Source of the DNA: Sphingomonas citri
Lineage (GTDB): Bacteria > Pseudomonadota > Alphaproteobacteria > Sphingomonadales > Sphingomonadaceae
NCBI RefSeq assembly: GCF_019429485.1
Contig: NZ_JAHXZN010000001.1
Span: 620,001 to 684,000, forward strand
Length of the DNA: 64,000 nucleotides
Direction of reading: 5' to 3'
Position 1 is the first letter of the stretch, and every line of letters begins with the position of its first letter. A program made the position numbers and the translations under genes. Positions 48,101 to 59,165 of the stretch are shown piece after piece. The notes beneath the pieces are model-generated. The model saw nothing but the letters and a program-made list of their open reading frames with translations. It did not search any database and was not told the DNA's origin.

Positions 48101-49635
48101 CAGGGCTGTCCGTCGCTGGGCGTGGTGAGGGGGGCGGGCGTCGGCGCGGGTTGAGCGAGCGTCGGCGCCGCGGCGGCGCGCGGCGGCGCCTCTGGGACCA
48201 CGGCCGAGTCCCACCCGCCGCCCAGCGCGCCGAACAGCTGCACCAGCGCGGTCGCCGCGTCGGCCTGCGCCTGCGCCGCGCTGTTGCGCGTGCTGAGCAG
48301 CGTCGCCTCCTGCTGGCTGAGCGTGGTGAAGTCGGTCAGCCCGGTGCGATACTGGCTGCGCGACAGGATCGCGGCGTTGTTCGCTGCCTCATAGGCGATG
48401 GTCAGCTGCTCCTCGCGCCGCCGCGCGGTGTCGAGCGCCACCGCGGCATTCTCGACGTCCTCCAGCGCGGTCAGCACGATCGACTTATAGGCGGCGAGCG
48501 CGGCGTCGGCCGCGGCCTCCTGACCGCGCACCTGGCTGTTGAGCCGGCCGCCGTTGAAGATCGCCTGTGTGATGCCCGCGAACAGTCCGCCCGTGACGGT
48601 GTCGAGCAGGCTGCCGACGCCCGATGCGCGCGTGTTGATGTTCCCAGTGATCGCGAGATTGGGATAGAGCGCGGCCTTGGCGACGCCGATCTGCGCGGTC
48701 GCCGCGGCGAGCGTGCGCTCGGCCGCGCGCACGTCGGGCCGCTGGCGCAGCACGTCGGCGGGGATGCCGATGCCCGCGGGCGCAGCGCCGACCGGGATCG
48801 ACCGCGCCGCCGCCAGCCGCGGCTTGAGCGCGCCCGGCGCCTGCGCGGTGAGCACGCCGATGCGCGAGACCGCGGCGTTATATTGCTGCTCGAGCGACGG
48901 GATCGTCGCCGCGGTCTGCGCGCGCTGCTGGCGCGCCTGCTCCTGGTCGAGCGACGAGACCAGCCCGGCCTGGACGCGGAAGCCCGCGATCTCGAGATTG
49001 TCGTCCTGCAGCGTCAAGCTGGCGCGCGCGTTGGCGAGCTGCGCCTGGTACAGCCGCGCGAGCACGTAGTTGCGTGCGACTTCCTGCTGCACCGACAGCA
49101 GCGTGGTCGCATAGTCGAAGCCCGAGGCCTGATATTGCGCGCGGCTCGCCTCGACGGTGCGGCGCACCTCGCCGAACAGGCCGAGCTGGTAGGAGGCGCT
49201 CAGCCCGACCGAATAATTGTCCGCGCCGCCGCCACCGACATTCTGCACGGTGCCGTCAGGGAGTGTGATCGTCTGGCCGCCGCCGCGCAGCGTCTCGGAG
49301 CGGCTGTAGCCGGTGTTGCCGCTCAGCGAGGGCAGCAGGTCGGCGCGGCTCTGCACCAGCGACTCGCGCGCCTGGCGCAGCCGCGCGATCGCCTGCGCGA
49401 CGTCGAGGTTGGCGGTCGCGGCCTGGTCGACCAGCTCGCCGAGCACGGGGTCGTCGAAGCGCTGCCACCAGCGCGTGAGATCCTCGCGCGTCGGCGCGGC
49501 GGGGACGGAATAAGCGCTCGGCACGCCGAGCTCGGACGCCGACCGCGGCTGGTAATCGGGGCCGACACTGCAGCCCGCCAGCGCGAGCAGGGTCATCGCA
49601 AGGGTCGCACGCCTCATGCTGCGATGCATGAACAT
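48100..49635 (-). CDS. outer-membrane efflux lipoprotein, NodT/TolC family
   Basis: A 511-residue trimeric channel protein. The lipobox LLALAGC places the lipidated Cys near residue 22, followed by the NodT-family start SVGPDYQPR. Long alternating helical blocks contain the repeated LARLRQARESL and YQLGLFGEVRRTVEA-like sequences. The proline-rich C-terminal tail (about 480-511) is long for the family. It is the first gene of the operon tolC-type, macA, ATPase, macB on the minus strand. Substrate unknown. Confidence 0.93.
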   Translation of the reverse strand: MFMHRSMRRATLAMTLLALAGCSVGPDYQPRSASELGVPSAYSVPAAPTREDLTRWWQRFDDPVLGELVDQAATANLDVAQAIARLRQARESLVQSRADLLPSLSGNTGYSRSETLRGGGQTITLPDGTVQNVGGGGADNYSVGLSASYQLGLFGEVRRTVEASRAQYQASGFDYATTLLSVQQEVARNYVLARLYQAQLANARASLTLQDDNLEIAGFRVQAGLVSSLDQEQARQQRAQTAATIPSLEQQYNAAVSRIGVLTAQAPGALKPRLAAARSIPVGAAPAGIGIPADVLRQRPDVRAAERTLAAATAQIGVAKAALYPNLAITGNINTRASGVGSLLDTVTGGLFAGITQAIFNGGRLNSQVRGQEAAADAALAAYKSIVLTALEDVENAAVALDTARRREEQLTIAYEAANNAAILSRSQYRTGLTDFTTLSQQEATLLSTRNSAAQAQADAATALVQLFGALGGGWDSAVVPEAPPRAAAAPTLAQPAPTPAPLTTPSDGQP

Positions 49636-49775
49636 GCCCGCCGGGCGCGTCCAGCGTTAATGTGTCGCAAGATGTCGTGGGGGGTCCGTGCTGGGCGGGA
49701 GCCGTGGCAGCAGACGGCATCGTGACGGTGATGAACCTCGCCTTGGTGAGACACGGCTGACGAAAAGGGCGTCTT

Positions 49776-49864
49776 CCTGGACTCGTTTCAGGATCCACGG
49801 TGCCGCGTACGAGGAGCGTTAGGCGCTCGCGCGACGGTGGACTCTGAAACGAGTTCAGGATGAC
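49776..49864. repeat. intergenic palindromic element
   Basis: CCTGGACTCGTTTCAGGATCCACGG... is mirrored by ...GTGGACTCTGAAACGAGTTCAGGATGAC. The left arm matches the 15626 element over about 19 bases (CTCGTTTCAGGATCCAC). It lies in the 283-bp gap between pccA and the efflux operon, both read on the minus strand. Nothing else supported in the gap. Confidence 0.8.
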
Positions 49865-49918
49865 GGCCGAGAAAGGCTAGCGCATCTCGCACGCGAGATC
49901 GATCGCCTGTCCCCCCCC

Positions 49919-52042
49919 TCACTCCAGTTCGAGGATGACCTGATCCACCGCCAGGCTGTCGCCTGCCGCTGCGATGACCGTCTTCACCGTGGCGCTCTTC
50001 TCGGCGCGCAGGATGTTCTCCATCTTCATCGCCTCGACCACCGCGAGCGGCTGGCCGGCCTCGACCTTGTCGCCGACCGCGACATCGAGCCGGACGAGCA
50101 GCCCGGGCATCGGCGCGATCAGGAACTTGGACAGGTCGGGCGGCACCTTCTCGAGCAGATGCCGCGCATAGGGCGCGACCCGCGCGGGCAACACGCGCGC
50201 GACATGGCTGGCGCCGCGTGTCGTCAGCCGGAAACCGGTGCGCGTCGGCGCGATCCTGACCGACAGACGCGCCTCGTCCGCCAACTCCGCCTCGATCAGG
50301 CGATCGCCGGGCGTATATTCAATGCCGAGCTCGAGCGGCGCGCCATCGACGCTGATCGCGTCAGGCGAGACATGGACCTCATGATCAACGCCACCGATCC
50401 GCACCACCCAGTCGGCGGGTGGCTGGAGGCGGTGGCCGAGCTGACCCTCGATCCGCCGCGCGCGATCCGCCTGCGCGGTCGCGGCGAAGGCGCTGACGGC
50501 GGCGAGATCGCGCAGCAGCTCGGCGGAAGCGGGGGCGCCGTGGAAGCCGTCGGGGTATTCCTCGGCGATGAAGCCGGTGGTCAGCCGACCCTCGCGGAAG
50601 CGCGGGTGCTGCATCAGCGCCGACAGGAAGTCGATGTTGGTGCCCGGCCCCTCGATCTCGAAGGCGTCGAGCGCGGCGACCTGCGCATCGATCGCCGCCT
50701 CGCGCGTCGGCGCCCAGGTGATCAGCTTGGCGATCATCGGATCGTAGAACATGCTGACCTCGCCGCCCTCCGCGACACCGTCGTCGACGCGGACGATGGC
50801 TTGCGGTTCGGAGTGCTCTTCCCCCTCACCGTCATCCCCGCGCAGGCGGGGATCCAGAGACGCGACGTCCGCCGCCTTATCGGCGACACGGATTATGGAT
50901 CCCCGCCTGCGCGGGGATGACGCCGGGTGGGGAGCGTCGGTGGCCGCCGGCGGATTGTAGCGCACCAGCCGCCCGATGCTCGGCAGGAAGCCGCGATACG
51001 GGTCCTCGGCATAGACGCGGTTCTCGATCGACCAGCCGTTGATCCCGACGTCGCTCTGCCCGAACGCCAGCGGCTCTCCGGCCGCGACGCGGATCATCTG
51101 CTCGACCAGATCGAGCCCGGTGATCTCCTCGGTCACCGGATGCTCGACCTGCAGCCGCGTGTTCATCTCGAGGAAGTAGAAGCTCTCGCCGGTCGTATCC
51201 GCGCCCGAGACGATCAGCTCCACGGTGCCGGCCGAATGATAGCCGACCGCCCGCGCCAGCGCGACCGCCTGCTCGCCCATCGCGGCGCGCATCTTCGGCG
51301 TGACGAACGGCGACGGCGCCTCCTCGACCACCTTCTGATGGCGGCGCTGCACCGAACATTCGCGCTCGTTCAGGTAGACGATGTTGCCGTGCTGGTCGCC
51401 GAGCACCTGGATCTCGATGTGGCGCGGGCTCTCGATGAACTTCTCGATGAAGACGCGGTCGTCGCCGAAGCTCGCCAGCCCCTCGCGCTTGGTCGCCTCG
51501 AAGCCCTCGCGCACGTCCTGCTCGCTCCAGGCGAGCCGCATCCCCTTGCCGCCGCCGCCGGCGGAGGCCTTCATCATTACCGGATAGCCGATCTCGCCCG
51601 CGATCCGAACCGCCTCGTCGGTGTCGGCGATCTCGCCGAGATAGCCGGGCACGACGTTGACACCGGCCTGCTTGGCCAGCTTCTTCGACTCGATCTTGTC
51701 GCCCATCGCCGCGATCGCGTTCGGCGGCGGGCCGACGAAGGCGATCCCCACCTCGGCACAGGCACGCGCGAAGCTCTCGCGCTCGGACAGGAAGCCGTAG
51801 CCGGGATGGATACAGTCGGCGCCGGTCTCCTTGGCGGCGAGCAGGATCAGCTCGGCCTTGAGATAGCTCTCCGCCGCCGGCGCCGGCCCCAGCCGCACCG
51901 CCTCGTCCGCCATCAGCACGTGCGGCGCGCGCGCGTCGGCATCGGAATAGACCGCAACGGTCTTGATCCCCATCCGCTTGGCGGTGCGGAACACGCGGCA
52001 GGCGATCTCGCCGCGGTTGGCGACCAGGATCTTCTTGAACAC
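49919..52042 (-). CDS. pccA: propionyl-CoA carboxylase alpha chain (biotin-containing), with in-frame palindrome
   Basis: Biotin carboxylase plus biotin carrier subunit, 707 residues from GTG 52042, which has an excellent AGGAGAGG ribosome site. The N-terminal carboxylase domain starts FKKILVANRGEIACRVFRTA. The ATP-loop SAGGGGKGM lies at about 160-168 and RLQVEHPVTEE near 296-306. The biotinyl lysine is K673 in EAMKMEN. Residues 374-404 are encoded by a 91-bp palindrome (50831-50921), adding basic and acidic low-complexity sequence between two carboxylase-domain strands while the frame stays open. Works with PccB to make methylmalonyl-CoA. Confidence 0.95.
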   Translation of the reverse strand: MFKKILVANRGEIACRVFRTAKRMGIKTVAVYSDADARAPHVLMADEAVRLGPAPAAESYLKAELILLAAKETGADCIHPGYGFLSERESFARACAEVGIAFVGPPPNAIAAMGDKIESKKLAKQAGVNVVPGYLGEIADTDEAVRIAGEIGYPVMMKASAGGGGKGMRLAWSEQDVREGFEATKREGLASFGDDRVFIEKFIESPRHIEIQVLGDQHGNIVYLNERECSVQRRHQKVVEEAPSPFVTPKMRAAMGEQAVALARAVGYHSAGTVELIVSGADTTGESFYFLEMNTRLQVEHPVTEEITGLDLVEQMIRVAAGEPLAFGQSDVGINGWSIENRVYAEDPYRGFLPSIGRLVRYNPPAATDAPHPASSPRRRGSIIRVADKAADVASLDPRLRGDDGEGEEHSEPQAIVRVDDGVAEGGEVSMFYDPMIAKLITWAPTREAAIDAQVAALDAFEIEGPGTNIDFLSALMQHPRFREGRLTTGFIAEEYPDGFHGAPASAELLRDLAAVSAFAATAQADRARRIEGQLGHRLQPPADWVVRIGGVDHEVHVSPDAISVDGAPLELGIEYTPGDRLIEAELADEARLSVRIAPTRTGFRLTTRGASHVARVLPARVAPYARHLLEKVPPDLSKFLIAPMPGLLVRLDVAVGDKVEAGQPLAVVEAMKMENILRAEKSATVKTVIAAAGDSLAVDQVILELE
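50831..50921. repeat. perfect 26-bp inverted repeat inserted in frame in pccA
   Basis: Arms at 50831-50856 (GTCATCCCCGCGCAGGCGGG...) and 50896-50921 are exact reverse complements over all 26 bases, with a 39-bp spacer. Translated on the minus strand it gives peptides such as SSPRRRGS and LDPRLRGDD. The core GTCAT-CCCGCG recurs at 27667 and 29410. Because pccA stays open across it, the insertion preserves frame. Confidence 0.85.
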
Positions 52043-52116
52043 AGACCTCTCCTGCTTTCCCGCCGACGCGATGGGGCGATGGCGAGCGCTTGTCTTATCT
52101 GGTCGGCTGCCGCCGC

Positions 52117-53115
52117 TTATTCCGCCGCCTGCGCCAAGCGGCGCTCCGCCGCCATCGGCGTCACGCCCAGCTTGGCGAACAGCGCGGCGTCCTTGTAGTC
52201 GCCGGCGTTCCCTGCGGTCAGCAACTTGTCGCCGGTGAAGATCGAGTTGGCGCCCGCCATGAAGCACAACGCCTGCGTCGAGTCCGACATGCTCTCGCGC
52301 CCGGCCGACAGGCGCACCATGCTCGCGGGCATCGTGATCCGCGCCACCGCGACGGTGCGGACGAACTCGATCTCGTCGATCTTGGCCAGCGGCGTGTCGG
52401 CGAGCATGTCGCCGAGCACGGTGCCCTTGACCGGCACCAGCGCGTTGACCGGCACGCTGCCGGGATGCTCGGGCAGGGTCGCCAGCGCGTGGACGAAGCC
52501 GACGCGATCCTCGCGCGTCTCGCCCATACCGACGATGCCGCCGCAGCAGACGTTGATCCCGGCCGAGCGCACCGCGTCGAGCGTGTCGAGCCGCTCCTGG
52601 AAGGTCCGCGTCGTGATCACGTCACCGTAACGCTCGGGCGAGGTGTCGATATTGTGGTTGTAATAGTCTAGCCCTGCCGCGGCGAGCCGGTCGGCCTGGT
52701 GCGGCTCGAGCATGCCGAGCGTCATGCACGTCTCCATGCCCATGCCGCGGACGCCCTCGACCATGGCGACGATCGCGTCCATGTCGCGATCCTTGGGATT
52801 GCGCCACGCCGCGCCCATGCAGAAGCGGGTCGAGCCGTTGTCCTTCGCCTGCGCCGCCGCCTGCAGCACCGCGCGCACGTCCATCAGCTTGGTCGCCTTG
52901 ACGCCGCTCTCCGCGCTGACCGACTGCGAGCAATAGCCGCAATCCTCCGGACAACCGCCGGTCTTGATCGACAGCAACGTGGAGAGCTGCACCTGCCCCG
53001 GCGCGTGATGCGCGCGGTGGACAGTCTGCGCCTGCCACATCAGCTCGTCGAACGGCAGGTCGAACAGCGCGGCGATCTCGTTCCGCGTCCAGTCGTTGCG
53101 TACCGCGCCCGTCAC
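52117..53115 (-). CDS. bioB: biotin synthase
   Basis: Radical SAM enzyme inserting sulfur into dethiobiotin, 332 residues. The radical SAM cluster is C55, C59 and C62 (CPEDCGYC), with GMGETREDR and family block [12 protein letters not shown] downstream. GTG 53115 was chosen as start: it overlaps the previous gene's stop (GTGA), giving [14 protein letters not shown], which fits the family length. Sits directly upstream of the biotin-dependent pccA, 74 bases apart, a sensible pairing of cofactor synthesis with its user. Other bio genes are not in the window. Confidence 0.94.
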   Translation of the reverse strand: MTGAVRNDWTRNEIAALFDLPFDELMWQAQTVHRAHHAPGQVQLSTLLSIKTGGCPEDCGYCSQSVSAESGVKATKLMDVRAVLQAAAQAKDNGSTRFCMGAAWRNPKDRDMDAIVAMVEGVRGMGMETCMTLGMLEPHQADRLAAAGLDYYNHNIDTSPERYGDVITTRTFQERLDTLDAVRSAGINVCCGGIVGMGETREDRVGFVHALATLPEHPGSVPVNALVPVKGTVLGDMLADTPLAKIDEIEFVRTVAVARITMPASMVRLSAGRESMSDSTQALCFMAGANSIFTGDKLLTAGNAGDYKDAALFAKLGVTPMAAERRLAQAAE

Positions 53116-53474
53116 TTCGTCCACTGTATTCCCTTCAACTGCTGCGTTCGCGCGCGGGTCACCTTGGCCAGACATTGCGCCTGCGCCATCGGCTGAAGCG
53201 AGCCGCCGGCGAACTCGCCGCTCTCTAGCACGCATTGCTTGTCACGGAACTGGAGCCAGGCGCGCTGGCTGGCGAGCGCCGCCGCGGCATAGCCGAAGCC
53301 GCCGCCGCGTGAACCGTCGGCGGCGTCGCGCTTCTTCATGTCGGCGTAGAGCACGCGCCACGCCTGGGTCATCTGCGCGTCGGCCTGTTTGTAGGAGGCG
53401 CCGGCCTGCTGGTTCATCTGCGCCTGGGTCTGCGCCGCGGCGGGGGTGGCGACGAGCGCGAAGACCGCGAGCAT
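53112..53474 (-). CDS. LprI/DUF1311-like periplasmic protein
   Basis: A 120-residue secreted protein with signal peptide [15 protein letters not shown] and a domain resembling LprI (lysozyme-inhibitor type): [21 protein letters not shown], then [16 protein letters not shown] and a final Cys in QCLAKVTRA. The two cysteines probably form the family disulfide. Function in this operon is unclear; it lies between scpA and bioB and is coupled to bioB by GTGA. I choose ATG 53474, which gives the signal peptide. Confidence 0.8.
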   Translation of the reverse strand: MLAVFALVATPAAAQTQAQMNQQAGASYKQADAQMTQAWRVLYADMKKRDAADGSRGGGFGYAAAALASQRAWLQFRDKQCVLESGEFAGGSLQPMAQAQCLAKVTRARTQQLKGIQWTK

Positions 53475-53477
53475 GAC

Positions 53478-53574
53478 GGCCCGTCCCGTCGTGTCCGGGG
53501 ATCCATGCTTTCGGCGACGCGACGACCGATGGGTACCCGGCGCGGTGAACCCCGGAACACGTTCGGGATGACGA
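53478..53574. repeat. intergenic degenerate palindromic element
   Basis: TCCCGTCGTGTCCGGGGATCCA on the left and CCCCGGAACACGTTCGGGATGACG on the right form imperfect inverted arms of the GTCATCC family. It occupies the 149-bp gap between scpA and the LprI-like gene inside the propionyl-CoA gene run. Confidence 0.6.
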
Positions 53575-53623
53575 TGGGGGGCGGGGCGCTCTGCCGCGTC
53601 GACGGGTGGATGGAGCAAGGACA

Positions 53624-55831
53624 TCACGCGGCCTCCTCGTCGGGCGGCATATTGTGGCCGAGCAGGCGGAGCACCTCCTCCGCCGCCTGGATCAGGTTGG
53701 TACCGGGGCCGAAGATCGCCTGCACGCCGGCCTCGCGCAACATGTCATAGTCCTGCGCGGGGATGACGCCGCCCGCGATCACCTTGATGTCGGCGCGTCC
53801 GGCCTCGCGTAGGTGGCCGATCAGTTCGGGGATCAACGTCTTGTGCCCGGCGGCGAGGCTGGAGGCGCCGACCACGTCGACGTCCTTTTCGAGCGCGAGC
53901 GCGCTCGCCTCCTTCGGTGTCTGGAACAGCGGGCCTGGCACGACCTCGAAGCCGAGATCGCCGAACATGCTGCTGACGAGGTTGGCGCCGCGATCGTGGC
54001 CGTCCTGCCCCATCTTGGCGACCAACATGCGGGGCTTGCGGCCGAGACGCCGCTCGGTCGCCTCGACACCGCGGACGAGCCGCGCCCAGCGCTCGTCGTC
54101 GGCATACGCGCCGCCATAGACGCCCTTGACCGGCTTGGGTTGCGTGCCGAAGCGGCCGAACACATCCTCCATGGCGGCCGAGATCTCGCCGAGCGTCGCG
54201 CGCGCGCGGGCGGCGTCGACCGCGAGGGCGAGCAGGTTGTCGGAGCCGCGCGCGCCCTCGCGCAGCGCGTCGAGCGCGCGTTGGCACGCCGCCTCGTCGC
54301 GCGCCGCCTTCACCACGGCGATGCGCCGCACCTGCGCCTCGCGCACCGCGACATTGTCGACGTCGAGGATGTCGATCGGTGCCTCGCCCGCCAGCCGGTA
54401 TTTGTTGACGCCGACGATCACGTCCTCACCGCGGTCGACCCGCGCCGCGCGCGCCGCCGCGGCCTCCTCGATCATCGCCTTGGGCCAGCCGGCCGCGACC
54501 GCCTTGGCCATGCCGCCCTCGCGCTCGACTCGTTCGATGATGTCCCAGGCGCCGTCGACCAGGCTCTTGGTCAGGCTCTCGACGTAATAGCTGCCGCCGA
54601 GCGGATCGACGACCTTGGTCATCCCCGTCTCTTCCTGCAGCACGATCTGCGTGTTGCGCGCGATCCGCGCGGAGAAGTCGGTGGGCAGCGCGATCGCCTC
54701 GTCGAGCGCGTTGGTGTGGAGCGACTGGGTGCCGCCCAGCATCGCCGCCATCGCCTCGATCGTGGTGCGCATCACGTTGTTGTAGGGGTCCTGCTCGGTC
54801 AGCGACACGCCGCTGGTCTGGCAGTGGGTGCGCAGCATCTTGGAGCGCTCGTCCTTGGCGCCGAGCTGCGTCATCGCGCGATGCCACAGCACCCGCGCGG
54901 CGCGCAGCTTCGCCACCTCCATGAAGAAATTCATGCCGATCGCGAAGAAGAAGCTCAAACGTCCAGCGAACTTGTCGATGTCGAGCCCGCTGGCGACGCC
55001 GTATTTCACATAGTCGATGCCGTCGGCGATGGTGAAGGCGAGCTCGTGGAGCTGCGTCGCCCCCGCCTCCTGCATATGATAGCCGCTGATCGAGATGCTG
55101 TTGAACTTGGGCATCTCGCGCGACGTATAGGCGAAAATGTCCGAGATGATCCGCATGCTCGGCTCGGGCGGGTAGATGTACGTGTTGCGGACCATGAACT
55201 CCTTGAGGATGTCGTTCTGGATGGTCCCGTCGAGCAGCTTGCGCTCGACGCCCTGTTCCTCGCCCGCGACGATGAAGAAGGCGAGGATCGGTATCACCGC
55301 GCCGTTCATCGTCATGCTGACCGACATCTGATCGAGCGGGATGCCGTCGAAGAGGATCTTCATGTCCTCGACGGTGTCGATCGCGACCCCGGCCTTGCCG
55401 ACGTCGCCGGTGACGCGCGGATGGTCGCTGTCATAGCCGCGGTGTGTCGCGAGATCGAAGGCGACGCTGAGCCCCTTCTGCCCCGCGGCGAGGTTGCGCC
55501 GGTAGAAGGCGTTCGATTCTTCCGCGGTGGAGAAGCCGGCGTACTGACGGATCGTCCACGGCCGGCCCGCGTACATCGATGCGCGCACGCCGCGCGTGAA
55601 CGGCGCGAAGCCCGGCAGGCCCGGATCCCAGCCCTCGACATCGGCGACGGTATAGAGCGGCTTGACGTCGATCCCTTCCGGCGTGTGCCAGGTCAGGTCC
55701 CTGCCCTTCACCTCCCGCGCGGCGGCGTCCTGCCAGTCGGCATGACTCGGTCGCGTCGTCGGCTCGGGCGCGGCGGTGGGCTCGCGGGTGCTGCCGGCGT
55801 CCTCGCCGAGGTTGGTCTCCATCTCGGCCAT
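53624..55831 (-). CDS. scpA: methylmalonyl-CoA mutase, single-chain type
   Basis: Adenosylcobalamin-dependent rearrangement of (R)-methylmalonyl-CoA to succinyl-CoA, 735 residues. Substrate-binding barrel at about 60-560 ([28 protein letters not shown]). C-terminal B12-binding domain from about 595 with the cobalt-ligand motif DGHDRG (D609, H611, G614). Being full length with the B12 domain, it is the homodimeric ScpA/MutB form. The N-terminus has about 35 residues of Ala/Glu/Pro linker. Start ATG 55831, 4 bases after the hydratase stop. No meaB-like chaperone in this window. Confidence 0.96.
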   Translation of the reverse strand: MAEMETNLGEDAGSTREPTAAPEPTTRPSHADWQDAAAREVKGRDLTWHTPEGIDVKPLYTVADVEGWDPGLPGFAPFTRGVRASMYAGRPWTIRQYAGFSTAEESNAFYRRNLAAGQKGLSVAFDLATHRGYDSDHPRVTGDVGKAGVAIDTVEDMKILFDGIPLDQMSVSMTMNGAVIPILAFFIVAGEEQGVERKLLDGTIQNDILKEFMVRNTYIYPPEPSMRIISDIFAYTSREMPKFNSISISGYHMQEAGATQLHELAFTIADGIDYVKYGVASGLDIDKFAGRLSFFFAIGMNFFMEVAKLRAARVLWHRAMTQLGAKDERSKMLRTHCQTSGVSLTEQDPYNNVMRTTIEAMAAMLGGTQSLHTNALDEAIALPTDFSARIARNTQIVLQEETGMTKVVDPLGGSYYVESLTKSLVDGAWDIIERVEREGGMAKAVAAGWPKAMIEEAAAARAARVDRGEDVIVGVNKYRLAGEAPIDILDVDNVAVREAQVRRIAVVKAARDEAACQRALDALREGARGSDNLLALAVDAARARATLGEISAAMEDVFGRFGTQPKPVKGVYGGAYADDERWARLVRGVEATERRLGRKPRMLVAKMGQDGHDRGANLVSSMFGDLGFEVVPGPLFQTPKEASALALEKDVDVVGASSLAAGHKTLIPELIGHLREAGRADIKVIAGGVIPAQDYDMLREAGVQAIFGPGTNLIQAAEEVLRLLGHNMPPDEEAA

Positions 55832-55832
55832 G

Positions 55833-56618
55833 TCAGGCGCCCTTGAACGCGGGCGCGCGCTTCTGCAGGAACGCCGAGCCGCCCTCGACCGCGTCGGCGG
55901 TGCCGCGCATCGCGCGCTGGTCCTCGGCCTCGCGCGCGAGCGCGGTGGCGAGGTCGCTCTCCAGCGCGGCGTGCAGCCCGCGGCGGATCGCGCCCAACGC
56001 CACCGTCGGCCCGGCGGCGAGCCGCTCGGCCAGACCGAAGGCGGCGGCGTCCAGGTCGATATCGGCGACCAGTCTGTGGATCATGCCCCAGTCGAGCGCC
56101 TTGGCGGCGAGCACCCGCTCGCCCAGCAGCATCATCTCCGCGGCGCGCGCACGCCCTATCAATCGCGGCAGCAGCCAGCTCGCGCCGCCGTCGGGAACGA
56201 GCCCGATGTTGACGAAGGCCTGGAGGAAATAGGCGGTGTCGCTGGCGACGCAGAGGTCGGCGGCGAGCGCGAGGCTGCACCCGATGCCCGCCGCCGGTCC
56301 GCGTACCGCACTCACCACGGGCACTCGCGCCTCGGCGACGGCGAGGATCCCGGGGTTGTAGGACTGGGTCAGTGCCGCGTGCGTCGCCGCGCCGGGATCG
56401 TCGCTGGCCAGCGCGCCCGCGCCGACGTCGGCGCCCGAGCAGAAGGCGCGACCGGCGCCCTTGATCAGAACCGCGCGCGCCGTGCCGACATCGGCGAAGG
56501 CGGCGGTGATCGCCTCGAACATCGCGGGAGGGGCGGCGTTGAGCCGGTCCGGTCGGTTCAGCGTCAGCACCAGCACGTCGCCGCGCCGCTCGGTGAGGAT
56601 CATCGCCGGCTTAGTCAT
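55833..56618 (-). CDS. enoyl-CoA hydratase/isomerase family protein
   Basis: A 261-residue crotonase-fold enzyme. [14 protein letters not shown] gives the first oxyanion-hole block (about 55-68), and [21 protein letters not shown] the second (about 106-126). [19 protein letters not shown] carries the catalytic region with an Asp where hydratases often have Glu, so isomerase-like (PaaG-type) chemistry is possible. It overlaps the end of mce by 8 bases. Exact substrate unknown; in this operon it may feed propionyl-CoA-generating acid breakdown. Confidence 0.88.
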   Translation of the reverse strand: MTKPAMILTERRGDVLVLTLNRPDRLNAAPPAMFEAITAAFADVGTARAVLIKGAGRAFCSGADVGAGALASDDPGAATHAALTQSYNPGILAVAEARVPVVSAVRGPAAGIGCSLALAADLCVASDTAYFLQAFVNIGLVPDGGASWLLPRLIGRARAAEMMLLGERVLAAKALDWGMIHRLVADIDLDAAAFGLAERLAAGPTVALGAIRRGLHAALESDLATALAREAEDQRAMRGTADAVEGGSAFLQKRAPAFKGA

Positions 56619-57036
56619 GCGGGTCTCCGTGCGGCATCTCCATCAGCTCGACGAGCACGCCGCCCATGTCGCGCGGGTGGACGAAAACGATAGGCGTGCC
56701 GTGCGCGCCGATCCGCGGCTCGCCCAAAACGGTCGCCCCCTGCGCGGTGAGATGCGCCACCGCGGCGTGGATGTCGGGCACCTCGAAGCAGACGTGATGC
56801 TGGCCGCCCGCCGGGTTCCTGCGCAGGAAGCCGGCGATCGGTGACGCATCGTCATAAGGCTGGATCAGCTCGATTTGCGTGTTGGGCGCATCGACGAAGC
56901 AGACGCGCACGCCCTGCGCGGGCAGGTCGAACGGTTCGCCGATCACGCTCGCGCCGAGCAGCGTGCGGTACGTCTCGACCGAGCGCTCGATCGAGGGCGT
57001 CGCGATGCCGACATGGTTGAGGCGGCCGAGGTCCAT
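56611..57036 (-). CDS. mce: methylmalonyl-CoA epimerase
   Basis: Interconverts (S)- and (R)-methylmalonyl-CoA between carboxylase and mutase. A 141-residue glyoxalase-fold metalloenzyme: LNHVGIATPSIERSVETYRTLLGA at the start carries the first His ligand, GQHHVCFEVPDI the second, and VLVELME the Glu ligand. Start ATG 57036 chosen, with GGAAGG 12 bases upstream; an in-frame GTG at 57048 overlaps the upstream gene's stop (GTGA) and is an alternative that adds four residues. Confidence 0.93.
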   Translation of the reverse strand: MDLGRLNHVGIATPSIERSVETYRTLLGASVIGEPFDLPAQGVRVCFVDAPNTQIELIQPYDDASPIAGFLRRNPAGGQHHVCFEVPDIHAAVAHLTAQGATVLGEPRIGAHGTPIVFVHPRDMGGVLVELMEMPHGDPHD

Positions 57037-57044
57037 CGCAAGCG

Positions 57045-57254
57045 TCACCCTTCCAGTCGCGGCGCCGGGCGGCCGGTCCGCATCTCCTCGAACGTTTCCA
57101 GCCGGACGACGCGACGATCGATCGCGATCATCGCATTAGCCATCTGCTTCATCTGCCCGCGAGTTTCGCGCAGCTCATCTTCGAGCCGCTCCACCTTAGC
57201 CTGCAGCAAAAGCACCGACTGGATGGTCTTCATCGCATCGGCGATCATGCTCAT
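57045..57254 (-). CDS. small coiled-coil protein of unknown function
   Basis: A 69-residue protein, almost all helix, with heptad-like hydrophobic spacing from about 12 to 55 (SVLLLQAKVERLEDELRETRGQMKQMANAM). No membrane segment or signal peptide. I do not recognise a family. It begins in the stop of the upstream RHH-like gene (ATGA) and ends at mce, so it is embedded in the methylmalonyl-CoA gene run. A partner or dimerisation module for the RHH-like protein is the simplest guess. Confidence 0.7.
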   Translation of the reverse strand: MSMIADAMKTIQSVLLLQAKVERLEDELRETRGQMKQMANAMIAIDRRVVRLETFEEMRTGRPAPRLEG

Positions 57255-57538
57255 CCGAACAGGCCCGCCTGGCGCATCATCGCGTTGATCTCATCGCGTG
57301 TCTCACGCAGGCCGTCGATCGAGCGGTCGAGACTCGCATGAATCCGCGGTAGCGCATCGTTCAGTTCCTCGACCAGCAACTCCAACCGCGATCCGTCGTC
57401 CATCTCTCCGTCAAGCAGATATCGGCTCGACGCCTCGCGCAGCAAATGGCCCACCGACTGCCTGCTGGACGCGGCGAAAGCTTCAAGCGCAGCCTTGTGT
57501 TCGGGGGTGGTCAGAAAGGTCACGCGTTCGGTCTGCAT
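57251..57538 (-). CDS. ribbon-helix-helix-like small protein
   Basis: A 95-residue protein. The N-terminal strand (MQTERVTFLTTPE) and two short helices (HKAALEAFAASS; SVGHLLREASSRYLL) fit a ribbon-helix-helix DNA-binding fold. The C-terminal half (about 45-90) is an amphipathic helix suited to coiled-coil pairing (LELLVEELNDALPRIHASLDRS). It does not look like a full antitoxin, as no toxin domain neighbours it. It lies 43 bases after pccB and overlaps the next small gene. A local autoregulator or operon modulator is possible. Confidence 0.7.
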   Translation of the reverse strand: MQTERVTFLTTPEHKAALEAFAASSRQSVGHLLREASSRYLLDGEMDDGSRLELLVEELNDALPRIHASLDRSIDGLRETRDEINAMMRQAGLFG

Positions 57539-57581
57539 GGATCGCCTCCTTCACATGACCTTATAATATGCAGGGAGCTAC

Positions 57582-59108
<1,527 letters not shown>

Positions 59109-59165
59109 GCAGCTCTCCCGTGACGTGCGAGCGTCGTCCTGCCCGCCACGGCGCGCGCGCGCAAA

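Noticed and set aside
50831..50921. pccA as a pseudogene broken by the palindrome
   Set aside because: The frame is open through the element and all domains, including biotinyl K673, follow normally.
57045..57538. Classical toxin-antitoxin module
   Set aside because: The first gene is RHH-like, but the second is a coiled coil with no toxin fold and the pair sits inside a metabolic operon, so the label is not supported.
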